From assembly GCA_018136815.1 (NCBI GenBank), contig CM030938.1:2891289-2955288 (forward strand): a stretch of DNA of 64,000 nucleotides. The letters run 5' to 3'. Positions within the stretch are counted from its first letter, which is position 1, and each line of letters begins with the position of its first letter. Shown here in pieces: positions 1-10,600 of the stretch. The stretch is from Isochrysis galbana. Its lineage: Eukaryota > Haptophyta > Isochrysidales > Isochrysidaceae. The notes below the pieces were generated by a model. That model made no database searches. It saw nothing but the letters and a program-made list of their open reading frames with translations, and was not told the DNA's origin. Both the position numbers and the translations under genes were made by a program.

Positions 1-234
1 GGGAACCGATGCACATCGCGCCGTGCACATGCACGGCGTGCATATGATTGCAAACTCATCACACATGTCCCGTGAGATATCTCTCTTAAAACTTCATAAT
101 ATTCTTACCGCACTCGCGGCGAAGGGAACCACTACCTACACGTAGCATACTTTCTACACCCCCACTCCCCCGGCCCTTCCCCCCCCGCCATCAGGCGGCT
201 CCCGTTACGATTCACAGAGAAGCAGCGTAAACAC

Positions 235-684
235 GTGTCCACACGACGAATCGTGAGAATACCAATCGCCCCTCCGCCCTCCAATAACGTCCCGTCAGCG
301 ATTCCGCAGATTGTCCGCCTGGCTCACATGTACATGTCCGCCAAAACCGCACTTGGCGAGCCGACTCAGTACCTCTTTCAACTCCCACATGAAAGGCCTC
401 CTACCACGGCAGCCATGTCCACTTGGGTGGCCCAAGCTTTGCGGCATTGCGGCATCTCAGCACCGAAAGGTTTCGCGTACCTCGGTCACTCTATCCGATC
501 GGGGGCATCATCAGCGGCCGAGGCCATCAAGGTGCCACGGATCCGAGGCGACTGGCTGGGCGGCTGGGCGCCAGGCACCTCAACCAGGGCCAAACATTAC
601 ATAGACCCGACGGTGGGCCCTTCCACGGAGGCCTTCGCCTTACTCGGCTGGCTACTAGATCATGAGTACCAAATTCATGACTAG
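235..684 (+). mobile_element. C-terminal fragment of a tyrosine recombinase (DIRS/Ngaro/Crypton-like)
   Basis: The open frame of about 149 codons has no ATG until position 328, so it looks 5' truncated. Its second half carries a tyrosine-recombinase signature: GHSIRSGASSAA gives the H-x-x-R box, followed by a GDWLGGWAP segment at the second His/Trp position and AKHYIDP with the candidate nucleophilic tyrosine. Recombinases of this shape integrate DIRS, Ngaro and Crypton elements by cutting and rejoining DNA through a phosphotyrosine intermediate. No reverse transcriptase or other element part is visible, so which class it belongs to is open. A 49-bp perfect direct repeat follows 54 bp downstream (738-786 and 912-960) and could be a split-repeat terminus. 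I infer a dead remnant. Confidence 0.6.
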
Positions 685-737
685 TACTAATCCTTCTTTA
701 ATCGCAGCCGCGTACCTTGCTTCTCCGTGGTGTGAAT

Positions 738-786
738 GGCAAATACATCCATTCCGGGCTAGCTAGTCAGTGTGCGTAGTGTGAAT
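738..786. repeat. 49-bp perfect direct repeat, copy 1
   Basis: Identical over 49 bp to 912-960, separated by 125 bp of unrelated sequence. It contains CGGGCTAGCTAGTCAG. It may be a terminal repeat of the adjacent recombinase element or a local duplication. Confidence 0.9.
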
Positions 787-911
787 GTTCGGTTTCACAG
801 TAACCATCGTTCACAGCCGCTCAACTGTCCACGCGCCCGGCTTTCGCTCTCCCACCCTCCCGTCCCGTTCTAGCTGTGCGTGTGCGTGTAGGGATAAGAT
901 TATCACTACAA

Positions 912-960
912 GGCAAATACATCCATTCCGGGCTAGCTAGTCAGTGTGCGTAGTGTGAAT
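912..960. repeat. 49-bp perfect direct repeat, copy 2
   Basis: Second identical copy of the repeat at 738-786. The stop codon of the minus-strand CH-domain gene (937-939) lies inside it, so the last residues of that protein are encoded by the repeat. This suggests the repeat arrived at, or was copied from, the gene's 3' end. Confidence 0.9.
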
Positions 961-2403
961 AGAGTATATCGAGTTAGGCGCATTGCCGCCAACCAAGCCG
1001 GGGCCTTTCGGTGGCATCCCTGCACAACCCGAATTGCCGGTGTGCGGGAGCCGACCCTGCGACAGCATCCGCGGGTCAGCTTGCTGCGCCGTGCTCGGAT
1101 TGGTTTGGACGAGGGTGGCCTCGTGCTGCAACGGATTCCGAGAGAGCGCGGCGTCTTGGCTCGATGTCTCGCTGCCATCAGCACCTGCATTTGGATGCGC
1201 AAATGGCGCTCCCGCTCCACCAGCCGAGAGCGGCAAAGGCATTCGATTCAGATCATTGATATTCGTCGGTGCGGGTGCATCCTGATTGGTCGTGGTGGGG
1301 GTCTTCGCAAGTTGGTGAAGCGTCATGGCGATGGGTATCGTGAGCGAGTTGGTCAGGTTGTCGTCAACCTTGAAGTTGGCCGGAAGTTTGCTCTTGTCTT
1401 GAGGATGCTCCGCCAGGTAATTCTGGACGTGGTGATTGAGGAAGCGAGCGAGCACCGTCTCCGTGGGCACTTGCGACGGCTTCTCGCCATCCTCAAACAA
1501 CGGCTTGAGCTCCGGGTGTTGCAAGACGTTGATACTCGAGAAGAGGCCGTGCTGTATGACATTCCAGGTCTGGTTGAGAGCCACTTGCTCATTGTCGGGC
1601 GCGTACCACAGCTGGGTCGGGTGGATACGCGGCACAGCGGCGCCAATGGACGCGGCGGCGTTCACCAACAACGTTTGGTTTTGCAACATTGAATGGGGGG
1701 ACAGCGTTTCGCCAATCGGGGCCGTGTTGAGCGCGCGCACGTCGAGCACATTCTGGTCAATGTTAGCGAGGAGGCGGGGGAGCAATTGTCCTTCAGAAAT
1801 GTTGCTGATCAGCGTATCCTCGGTGATTGGCATCGGCAGGATGTCTGCTTCGTGCGCGAGCAGCTGGTTCAAATGGTTGACAATATTGGACTGCTCTTGT
1901 GGCGCAAAAAAGTCGGAGCGTGGTACTGTGGCCACCAGCAGGCTCTCGGCCGGCACGGTGAAGATGATCGGCTCGATCGCTGTGATGCTAGACTGGGCGG
2001 GTGCTCTCTCCAGTCCATTCAGTCCTCCGGTTGAGATCATAGGCAAGCTGTGTTGCGCCACGTCGCCACTGGCAAGAATCTCGCCAATTGGGGCCTCAAT
2101 CTCCGGGAAGTCTACGCTAGTTCCGGTCTCACTCGTTTTGTTGGCAGCGACCTGACGAGCACCCATAAGCGCAAGAGATGCCATGGGCATGTTACATGGT
2201 TGCTCTTGTTGCGGCTGTTGTGGCTGTTGGTGGGTTGGAGGGTGGAGCGGATCGAGCTGCGGGCCATCAGGGGCTGGCTGCGGGAAGGAGTGTGCGTGGG
2301 GGTGCGTGCGAGGCTGGTGAGGTTGGCGTGAGAGGGAACAACCTCCGCTACCATGTTGGTGGTAGTAGTGGTATGGATGGAGCTGTGGATCTTTAGTTGC
2401 CAT
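937..2403 (-). CDS. Fimbrin/plastin-like protein with one calponin-homology domain
   Basis: Uninterrupted 488-aa frame starting at an ATG (2403). The first 70 residues are His/Gln/Pro-rich and probably disordered. Residues of about 170-330 match the layout of a fimbrin CH domain: a VNHLNQLLA helix, LPMPI, then ISEGQLLPRLLANI (fimbrin: GDGILLCKLIN), DVRALNT (DERALN), QNQTLLVNAAASIGAAVPRI (NLNSAKAIGC.VVNIG) and ETVLARFLNHHVQNYL (EKILLRWMNFHL). CH domains of this type bind F-actin. True fimbrins carry four CH domains plus EF-hands, and only one is seen here. The tail from about 365 onward is low complexity and ends within a 49-bp repeat. The protein could be a diverged single-CH protein, a fragment, or part of a spliced gene. 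Homology is inferred from motif spacing only. Confidence 0.6.
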   Translation of the reverse strand: MATKDPQLHPYHYYHQHGSGGCSLSRQPHQPRTHPHAHSFPQPAPDGPQLDPLHPPTHQQPQQPQQEQPCNMPMASLALMGARQVAANKTSETGTSVDFPEIEAPIGEILASGDVAQHSLPMISTGGLNGLERAPAQSSITAIEPIIFTVPAESLLVATVPRSDFFAPQEQSNIVNHLNQLLAHEADILPMPITEDTLISNISEGQLLPRLLANIDQNVLDVRALNTAPIGETLSPHSMLQNQTLLVNAAASIGAAVPRIHPTQLWYAPDNEQVALNQTWNVIQHGLFSSINVLQHPELKPLFEDGEKPSQVPTETVLARFLNHHVQNYLAEHPQDKSKLPANFKVDDNLTNSLTIPIAMTLHQLAKTPTTTNQDAPAPTNINDLNRMPLPLSAGGAGAPFAHPNAGADGSETSSQDAALSRNPLQHEATLVQTNPSTAQQADPRMLSQGRLPHTGNSGCAGMPPKGPGLVGGNAPNSIYSIHTTHTD

Positions 2404-3024
2404 TGTATGAACATGGGGAGTGGGGAGGGACCGGGGAACATCGGTTATGGGGTATGGGCCGTGGGTATGGACAGGGGGCAGGGCCTGGCGGGCCGCTCAG
2501 AGGGTGAGCACACGGGGGGGCACAACACACAGAAGGATCATGGGGCTCGGGTCAGAGGGTGCAACTTGAGGTTCTGTTGTATTCAGGCCTCCGGGCATGA
2601 ATATTTCGACATGGGTACGTGCCTTCGTCGTAATATATCGTCTTCTATGCTCGTCTTGGTCCCTCAAGGCGTGCAGATTCGGATTCTCCCTGGGCTTAGA
2701 TCCTGGTTCGCCGAATTTCGTCTCGAAATTCGAAGATTTGAGTTTTATTTTTACCGTTACGGTAATTGTCCACGCGTTTAAGGTAAGAAATGCAGGTAAC
2801 AGAACTGGGCCCCTCTCTGCATTCCCTCCCTCCCTTCTGCAGTTCCCCCTCCCTTCTGCAGTTCTCACCCCCTCTGCAGTTCTCCCCCCCCTTCCGCAGC
2901 TCTCCTCCCTCCCCTCTCTCCATTCCCTGATTTTCCCGGGCCAGGCCGGGAAAAATACGTGAATGTGAGGGAGGATTGGGTCTGTGTGGTGATTGCCCCC
3001 CTTCCGCGGTTCCCCCCCCCTCCA
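2404..3024. other. Intergenic, no gene seen; C-tract-rich right part
   Basis: Upstream of the CH-domain gene. From 2815 to 3020 the plus strand is a series of CCCTCC/CTGCAGTTC-type imperfect tandem units (repeated 'cttctgcagttc' with C-runs). This becomes the junction with the LINE fragment. No ORF with recognisable content. Confidence 0.6.
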
Positions 3025-3587
3025 ATTATTGGAGTGCCTAGGTATGAGAGCTCCGCTTCATACCACATGCCTTTGATTTTCGCACAGTAGTTAGTCCCCA
3101 TCTTGTGTGATGTGTATCTCGGGGGGCGGTTCTTCCGGGCGGTCTCGTTCGTCGGTCCCCCCTCTACTAGCCACTAGGTTCGTTGCTCCTCTCGGTTGTG
3201 TTTTCCAGCGACGTCATCTTCGTCGTGGCGTAGCATACTATCGTGTCCCACGTCTCTAAAAATTTGTCCCTCCTTGGGATGTATTCTCCCTGAAAGTGAA
3301 TGTATGTGTCATTGTTTTTAAGATATTGTGCGCATTCTTCTTTGTCGTATGGCGTTGTCGCGCCATAGTCTCTAAACGCATTGTGTATGGTGTTGCATTC
3401 GAGCCGGTTCCACAGTTTCGCCCACGTGGGGTTTATCTTGGGGCCCGGGCACGTCGTGCTGCCCCACATGGGTTGTGAGAGTAGGCCTTCTCTACTCGTT
3501 TTTAGCGTTGTGAGCTCGAGCTCGCGAATGTTTTTCAGAGCCTGTTTCCAGAAACCCGGAAGCTTGCTTGTGCCTGTTATATAGCCG
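3025..3587 (-). mobile_element. LINE ORF2 fragment, truncated at both ends
   Basis: On the minus strand the frame encodes SQPMWGS, then GPKINPTWAKLWNRLECNT, AFRDYGATTPY, ECAQYLKNNDTYIHFQGEY and finally YEAELSYLGTPIIGG. These match the copy at 15153-17177 residue for residue in long stretches. The fragment lies C-terminal to the reverse transcriptase and before the Cys/His knuckle. A small insertion at IPRRDKFL shifts the frame relative to the other copy. It starts abruptly near 3587 and ends at 3025 in a G/C homopolymer. Confidence 0.85.
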
Positions 3588-3748
3588 GCTCGCTACTAGT
3601 ACTAGTCAGCCGCCTAGCTAGATGTGAAAAACAGCGGGTGAGGTCTAGAAACTAGAAAGACATTAAAAACAGTTGTTTTTGGGAATCGAAAAAAAACAGT
3701 CAAAAACAGTGCGAAAAACAGTGGGACCACATATACCCCTAGATGGGA

Positions 3749-3982
3749 GATACAGGATACTGTATCTGGGGGAGGGGCCAGATACAGCTGTATCTACTGG
3801 ATCTGGGGGAGCCCCAGACCAGGATACACACCACTTCTAGGCTTAAAATGACAATTTTACCATTATAACTGTGCTTCTACTATTAAAATAGGCGTTTTGC
3901 GCGTTAAAATAGGCGTTTTGCGCGTAGTATCAGTTCACCTCGAGCTGACAACTGATACTGATGTCAGTTATCAGTTGTCAGC
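3749..3982. repeat. Cluster of perfect palindromes
   Basis: There are three perfect inverted repeats. Arms of 7 bp at 3749-3755/3760-3766 (GATACAG..CTGTATC, 4-nt loop). A 16-bp palindrome at 3780-3795 (AGATACAGCTGTATCT). Arms of 14 bp at 3944-3957/3969-3982 (GCTGACAACTGATA and its complement). Several AAAAACAG units precede them at 3628-3720. No coding potential. Confidence 0.85.
3883..3924. repeat. Tandem duplication of a 21-bp unit
   Basis: Two perfect head-to-tail copies of a 21-bp unit containing TTAAAATAGGCGTTTTGCG, lying inside the palindrome cluster. Confidence 0.9.
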
Positions 3983-4064
3983 AGCTTGGAGCGGGGAGAA
4001 AACAAAACATGCAGTCCCCTTCACTTTCTACAGCCAAAGAAAAAATGTAGAAAATGAAAATGAA

Positions 4065-4140
4065 TGCACTGGGGGTTCGAACTCGTGCCCAGCATCGCTC
4101 AATGCAAGGAAGGTGGAAGTCACCTGAGCCGCTAGGGTCC
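4065..4140 (-). other. tRNA-like segment with B-box (possible SINE head)
   Basis: Read on the minus strand it has CTAGCGGCTCAGGTGAC, resembling an A box, and GAGTTCGAACCCC, a good B box, with a possible GCAT/ATGC anticodon-type stem between them. Acceptor pairing is poor, so this is more likely a tRNA-derived SINE head or decayed tRNA than a working tRNA. Confidence 0.3.
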
Positions 4141-4245
4141 AACTATCGTAAGTGTACGGCGATTTGTCGTATTTATATTTGCAACAAAGACACAGGTGAC
4201 TGATATCAGCTGATATGCTGATATTCTGCTGTTTGATAGTTTGAG

Positions 4246-4282
4246 GTGATGTCAGCTGATGGACCTCATCAGCTGACATCAC
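4246..4282 (+). repeat. 16-bp-stem hairpin in front of the LINE gag-like frame
   Basis: Arms GTGATGTCAGCTGATG (4246-4261) and CATCAGCTGACATCAC (4267-4282) are perfectly complementary with a 5-nt spacer. It lies 24 bp upstream of the ATG in TAGACGCGATGGAGCGCGCC. The equivalent place in the second copy (around 30320) has a shorter palindrome, ATCTACGTAGAT. A structured 5' leader of the element is a reasonable inference. Confidence 0.7.
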
Positions 4283-4299
4283 AACTAAGTTTATACTTA

Positions 4300-5060
4300 G
4301 ACGCGATGGAGCGCGCCGACGCGACTCCCCTCTCCTTCGGGCCCCCCACCGAGGGCGCCCCCCCAGTGCCCATGGAGCATGGAGCAGCCGCTGACGAAGC
4401 GGCCGCGTCCGCCCACCGAGGCCGAGCAGGTGCGTGCGACTCCGGTCGTGCCACACGGCCCGTGGCCCCGGCCACACCACACATGGCAGCCATGCTGGCC
4501 TCCCCCATGGGGGGCAGCAGGCTGCTGGCAGCACCCCACCAGTGCCAGGCTCATGCAGCCACCCTTCCATTGGGCATGCCTTATGGCAGAGGCCCCTCTC
4601 GCCCTGGCAAGGGCCGCGCTGCTCCGGCAGCGCGGCCCGCGGCCGGGTGGCCCCTATGGGCACAACACACACCTCAATGCAGCAAGCAAAATACGTGTCA
4701 GAGTAAGACCCTCATGCACACCTCACCTCACACACGAAGCACGCGCGCACGCCCCCCGTGGGGATAACATTGACAAGACCCCCTCACCCATTGATTCCAC
4801 TCGCCCAACGCTGACCAAGGTCACCTCCGCCCACGCCTCACGCCTCACAGGACCAAGATTCCGACATAGAAAACGACATCACAGACTCCGACGCTTCCTT
4901 CGAGCTCTCCTTCCACCAAGCCGGAGACATCATCCTCCAAGACACGACGGCGTACGCCGCCATCGTTGAACTACTTCTCGAACTTGAGGGCGTGGACCCC
5001 GAGCCAGACTTCTGGGCCCGCTTAGCGCGAGGCCCGTGGCACATAGCAGTCAATCTCGCC
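4300..5060 (+). mobile_element. LINE 5' region: gag-like (ORF1) N-terminal fragment
   Basis: This stretch is collinear with 30353-31060. Both begin TTAGACGCGATGGAGCGCGCC. Both encode a KRPRPP(T/S)EAEQV segment followed by GPWPRPH (frame of 4379 here), and later the segment LLLELEGVDPEPDFWAR then RGPWHIAVN (4950-5055). The frame switches near 4379 and again before 4848, so the copy is not translatable as one protein. It ends at 5060 in purine-rich DNA. Function (RNA-binding gag) is inferred from the fused CCCH fingers and endonuclease downstream in the 31-kb copy. Confidence 0.7.
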
Positions 5061-5092
5061 CCGCCGCTCCCATGGCCGCATGGGTACCGTGG

Positions 5093-5200
5093 CGACCGAG
5101 GAGGAGGAGCAGGAGGAGGTCGAGCTCGAGGATGAGGTCGAGTTCGGGGACGAGGATGGGGATGGGGGCGAGGACGACGACGACGGGGAGGAGGAATTCT
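5093..5200. repeat. Purine-rich GAG/GAC microsatellite-like tract
   Basis: About 108 bp of GAGGAGGAG/GACGACGAC-type sequence. The acidic ORF read through it (runs of E and D) and the Ser-rich ORF on the other strand are consequences of the repeat, not evidence of a gene. Confidence 0.6.
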
Positions 5201-5310
5201 GGCGGGTGGAACATTCAACAACTGCATCGGCGCGGGCCTCGTCTAGGTCCAGGGCGTCAAGACTTACGACGAGGATGTCAATCAAGTTCGTCGGCGGCGT
5301 CGGCGGCATG

Positions 5311-5685
5311 CGTGTTTTCTCTGCTTGAGTGCATGTTTGATGTTTGGGGACGTGCAAATGAATTCGTTGTCAGATCAGCTTCAAGCCGCTTTATTTACTG
5401 CTGCGTGTCAACCGGGGAGGATTGGAATAAATGAAAATGATTCTGCAAAGCATTCTCATGATGATTATGGATAGCATTAGGCATGATGTGATGATGTGAA
5501 GATATAAAGGCCCTATACATGGTGGTCGGTTGGGCGTAGGCCTAGGCCTCTAGGGCGTGCCGATACAACATGACGGTATGGCGATGCTTGTGTGTTATAA
5601 GTTATACATTACATTACTATGGGCCGTACTTCTTTTTTGACGAGAGGTCCCTCCCCCCCCCCCGGTGCTTTTTCCCGGAGAGTCG
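5311..5685. other. No gene seen
   Basis: Mixed-composition DNA without a supported ORF. It contains the palindrome AGGCCTAGGCCT near 5535. Confidence 0.5.
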
Positions 5686-5910
5686 GCCGGCGTCGACCGG
5701 TCCGCCTCAATGGGTTTTCCCTCATTGTAGCTTGTGGGGAGTTATAATGGGAGCCGGGGGTTTGCGAGGGGGGAGATTCGTAGGGGTGCATATTCGTATG
5801 TGTCTAGTGACAACGCACGTCAAGGCGTACGGGCAGGTGCGCTGAGGGGTGTCGTGATAGTACCGGGCTAGTGGGAGTAGTGGTACTAACGCTCAGTTGT
5901 TTTATTATAT
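5686..5910 (+). repeat. 3'-UTR-like interspersed repeat (family also at 13.7 and 12.5 kb)
   Basis: Shares AGCTTGTGGGGAGTT, GGGAGCCGGGGG and TTGCGAGGGGG with the reverse complement of 13735-13920. Its end, GTGTCGTGATAGTACCGGGC then TAACGCTCAGTTGTTTTATT, matches the reverse complement of 12472-12525. It finishes in a T-rich tail, like the LINE 3' ends elsewhere in the window. Confidence 0.75.
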
Positions 5911-6419
5911 ACATTACATTACTATGGTATAGCTATAGCTAGTAGCTAGCTCTAGCTTTAGTTATAGTAGTTGTTTAAACAAAATCTAGCGCAAAATTTG
6001 GGGGGGGAGGAGCAAAATAAGTCACAAAATCAAGCACAAAATTTGGGGGAGTCGAGCGCGAAACTTGTACCCGTCCCTACTCGGGGGGGCCCTCTCCCTC
6101 CTCCTCTAGATGGCGTGACGGCGCACCAGCGCCGCGCCCTCCGTCGAGGAGCGACGCCCATGAATGAGAAGTTGGGGCCTGGTGCTGGTGCGGTGGCCAT
6201 GCCGGTGGGATGTTTGGCGTGGTGGAGGCTGCCGTGGTGAGCGCCGATGCTGAGCGTGATGCGCGGTCGGGGTTCGGGTTGAAGGTGGCGTGCATCCGGG
6301 TGATGGAGGGCGGAGAGGGGGGGATAGGAGCGAGGGGAAAGGGGAAAGGGCGCACGCCAAGAGCCACGAGCGCGCGGGGGGGGGGGGGGGGCAAGGTACA
6401 AGGTATGTTGTATGTTGTG

Positions 6420-6530
6420 TTAATGTTAATGCTGTGTTTCACTGTGTTTCACTGTGTTTCTTCCAAGGCCAAACACAGAGGGTTTTGACTGTGTTTGGAA
6501 GGATTTTCACTGTGTTTAACATCTAGGCTA
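6420..6530. repeat. CACTGTGTTT tandem units with GGCCAAA block
   Basis: At least three CACTGTGTTT units precede TTTCTTCCAAGGCCAAACA. A diverged relative lies at 26434-26540 (ACTGAGTTTC units, then TTTCTTCCATGGCCAAAAAC). Upstream of both is G-homopolymer DNA. Probably the tail of one repeat family. Confidence 0.65.
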
Positions 6531-7240
6531 CCGAGGGGAATGAGCACGCGCATCAGGAGGCGAAGAAGTATTTTCCAGAATGGTGTGCAAGTCGAGCAAG
6601 ATGAATCAGCCTCTGAAGCAGACGATGGATCTGATGGGTCAGAAGCAACACGTAGGGTGGTGCGCCGCCGCACCACCGGCAGGCTCTGGAACAAGCCGAC
6701 AGCGACGACCGCCACCTTCAGTCTCGGTTTTCACTTGAACAAAAAAAGGAAAACTCCTCGTGAGTGGCCACCTCTCCATATCGCCGCTGTGTCGCGGCGT
6801 CGCGGCGCGGCGTGGCCGCACAGCCTATGTCTTACGAGTGAGCGCGTCGGAGTTGCCGCGGCACCGCCTTGGGCGGTGGGGGCGGCGTTTTTGCGGAAGC
6901 GCCGCAGGGGCGGGCGGGCGGGCACAGAGGGGGAGCGCGGGAGCGCGCGGGGGGGGGGGGCGGGGGGGGGGGGGCGGGGGGGGGCCGGCGGGGACGAGCG
7001 GCTAGTCTCTCCTCCCCCCCCCCCCCCCCTCTCGCGTTCGCCCGCAATCTGCCCGCGATCCGCCCGCCATCCCAATCTCGCGACTGCTACGTGTCCATGG
7101 TTGTTCCTCGCTCTGGCTTCTCAGCGCACCACTGCTCATAGACGCCCAGTATATCTCTCAGTTCTATCCCCGTCCCCTCGCTCCCCCAGCTACTGAGAAG
7201 GCGGCAAACGCGGCAGCAACCCATCCAGAACAACAAGGAT

Positions 7241-7671
7241 TGATTCTGACAACTCTCACCTGTCTCTCTCTTTCCCCCTCTCTTCCTCTCCTTCTCTAGA
7301 TCCCTCCCTCTCCCCCTTCCCCTTCCCTCTCCCCCTCCCTCCCTCCCCCTCCCTCTCTCCCCCTTTTCCCTCCCCTCTCTCTCCCTCCCTCCCTTCCCAT
7401 CTCTCTCTCTCTCCTCTCCTAGGATCCCCCTCCCTCTCCTCCGCGATCAGACCCCTCTCCCGCCCTCTTCTCTTCTTTCTCGCTCTCCTCCCGTCTCTCT
7501 TACATCACGAGAACGCCGCCTTCTTCTCTCCTCTGATTCCCGTCCAGAAACCTTGCTTCTTTCCCTCACACACATCTCCCCAGTCCCTCTTCTCAGCCCA
7601 CCGCTTCCTCCCCCCTCCTCCCTCCCCACTCCCTCGTCTCCTCCCCTCCCCGTCCCCTCCACGTCGGCACG
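7241..7671 (+). promoter_or_regulatory. Long pyrimidine-rich leader of the ABCG gene
   Basis: About 430 bp of almost pure C/T on the coding strand, ending at the ATG at 7672. The PRP4, transportin and (on the minus strand) IFT122 starts have similar tracts, which suggests a common promoter or 5'-UTR architecture. No TATA-type element stands out. Confidence 0.5.
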
Positions 7672-10600
7672 ATGGCGACCGAGAGCATGACCTGCGGCGA
7701 AGCGGTGGAGGAGAGTCAGCCAGGGCACACGGGAGCTCACCTCACCTTCACCGACTGCCAGTATACCGTCCAGACCACTGAGGAGGGACGGCCAGTCTCT
7801 CTCCTCCACAAGCTGCAACGCAAGCCGACGAAGACGCGATACCTCCTCCGTGAGCGCCCTCACTCCTCTGCGCCTACCCTGCCAGCGCGTGCGCGCAGCT
7901 CCCCCTCCCCCTCCCCGTCCCCTCCCTCCGCGCGACCCCGCCTGAGCTGCATCAGCACGTGCATCATTTACTCCGTCTCCACCTGCCCGATTCAGGTGGG
8001 ATCACAGGCGAGGTGAATCACGGCTCCGTGCTGGCCATTTTGGGACCCTCGGGCGCCGGCAAGACCACCCTCCTCAATATGCTCACGCTCGAGAAGAAGG
8101 GTGGAGTGCCCCGCGGCAAGATTGAACTCAACGGCAAGCCCTTCACGCGTGACATGTACAACAAGCACTGCGCATATGTGCAGCAGGAGGACTCACTGTG
8201 GGCAACTTTTACGACCCTCGACCACCTGCAGTACGCATTTGACCTTTGCCAGCCTCATCTATCCTCTTCGGAGAAGAAAAAATCAATTGACGCCCTTATT
8301 GAGGACGTTGGCCTCACGGAGGCGCAGCATACCAAGGCTGGCAACGCCTTCGTCCGGGGCTTATCGAGCGGTTTAAAGCGCCGGCTCTCCATTGCCATCG
8401 CGCTTGCCAAGAATCCGGACGTGCTTTTCCTTGATGAGCCAACGTCTGGGATCGACTCCGCGAGTGCAAGTTCCATGATGACCTTCCTGAAAAGGATCGC
8501 CCTTGCTCAGAGGCTGGCAGTAGCGTGCACCATCCACCAACCCTCCGCTTCCGTCTTTGCTGGCTTCGATCAGACGCTCATTCTTTCGGATGGCCGCGTT
8601 GCCTACTCGGGTCTTGCGTCGGATCTGGGTGCGTACCTCGCCAGCCTCGGCAAACCGCTGCCACCCGCGGCCAATCCGGCCGAGTTTGTGCTGGATCTCG
8701 TCAACAAGGACTTCACGGACAAGGCATCTGTCCTTCGCATCCTTGATCACTATGACGAGAGGCGCAAGACGGCACCCACGCCAGAACCCTATAAGATGAT
8801 GCCTTTGCGCAGCTCCAAACCGTCTGCGGGGCCTATCCGCCAGTCGCTTATCCTGACAAGGCGCCAGCTCCAGCTCGTTGCCCGCGACCCGATGCTCTAC
8901 ACCGGCCGTGTGGTGATGATAGCTGTGGCAACCATCTTCTTCTCATTAGTTTACCTCGAAACGCGCAAGCGTGAGCAAGCCCAAGCATTGCAGGTGCGGC
9001 GTTCGCGCTCGCCTTGTCCACTCAGCTGGCTGCGTACGCGGCGCGCCTCATTCACTCTCGGTGTCCGGCGCGACAACTGACGCCCTGCACGAGTCACTTG
9101 CAACCACCCGCTCCTGCGCGCAACCACGCCGAGCGCTCCTTTCCCTCTTCTCATGTAGCGTTTCTTTTTCTGCAACTTCGTCGTCGGCGTATCCTGCAAC
9201 CTGGCCATTTCGGTCGTGTTTGCAGGAAACATCGAGTTCCACGCAATCAAGCGAGAGGTAAAGGACGGCCAGTACTCGCCGGTCGCGCAATTTATCGCCA
9301 ACCAACTCGTTGGCGCGCCCGCAATGGTGGTCCTCTGTCTTGCGGCGCTCATCCCTCTCTACGCTATCGGCAACCTGCACTGGCCCTCGTTTGGCCTTGT
9401 TCTCATCTCGATGGTGTGCAACATGTGGGCATTTGAGGGAATGGGCCAGCTCTTCTCGCTGATACCCAACGTTCTTTTGGGCATGATGAACTTCATGTCC
9501 ATCTGGTTCGCATCGTTCCTCTTCTCGGGTCTGTTTGTGACCATCTCTGATGTCATCTGGCCCTTCCAGCTCTTCTGCTACGTGCTACCTCTCGGCTACA
9601 CGTCGCAAACCTTCATGTGGGGCCTCATGAAAGACGAGAGGCCTTACCGCGGTGCCCTCGAATGCACAGACGAAGTCCGAGCCAGCAATCCCGCCGGGAC
9701 GTGCGCCCTCAATCCGAACGCCACCTTCTACTGTCCAAACACAACCGCCATCACGTGCTTTGGGTACTCGGGCTCGCAGATCCTCGACTCCGTTGGGGTC
9801 AACTATACTGCCTTCTCGTCGGAAAACCTCTTCGCGCGGAATGTTGGCATTGTCATCGCCGTCGGTGCCAGCTTTCGCCTCTTCTACCTGTTATGGATGG
9901 TAGCTAAGTGCCGAACGTCGGAGGAGCCCAAACAGCTGAGCGCGGAAAACATCGCCGCAGCCATCCCAGAAAAGGCACCTGCCGTCAGCCCCGAATCATT
10001 GGAGTTGACCATCAGTCCGGCCGCAACAGCGACGGACCAGACCTCCTCCTCTCTCTGGGAGTTCACCTTCAAGAGCTGCTCGTACGTGCTTAACGTCGGG
10101 AAGAGGGGCAAGAAGTCGCCTCTGCCATGGGCCAATACCGAGGTCAAGCCACTCATCAACAACGTTTCCGCGACGGTCACCTCTGGAGACGTCTTAGCTG
10201 TCCTCGGCCCCTCGGGCTCTGGCAAAACGGTGCTCCTGAACATGCTGACCCTCGAAAAGGGACCCGGCAACTCCATCGGCTACATCAACCTCAATGGAGA
10301 GCCGTTGGACTTTGCGATGTACCGCACGTACTGCGCCTATGTGCCGCGCGAGGACACGCTCTGGGCGACGCTTACGGCGCGCCAGCACCTCGAACATGCC
10401 TACTCGCTCTACCGGCCAGACGTGCCAAAGGGAACCGCTCGCGCGGCCGCCATCGACGCGTTGCTGGAAGCGACCGGGCTCACATCGGCTCAGCATACGC
10501 GCGCGGGCAACGCGCTCTTCAAAGGGCTCTCGGGTGGCCAAAAGCGCCGCTTGGCACTAGCCACCGTGCTCGTGAAAGAACCCAAGGTTCTCATCCTAGA

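Noticed and set aside
1..60. CCGTGCACATGCACGG palindrome near the window start
   Set aside because: Short perfect inverted repeat without further context; composition makes such matches common here.
5036..5434. Overlapping acidic and Ser-rich ORFs at 5.0-5.4 kb
   Set aside because: They arise from reading a GAG/GAC repeat in different frames; no conserved domain or splice structure.
6731..7141. Gly/Arg/Pro-rich ORFs on both strands
   Set aside because: Product of long G and C homopolymers in very GC-rich DNA; all frames stay open by composition.
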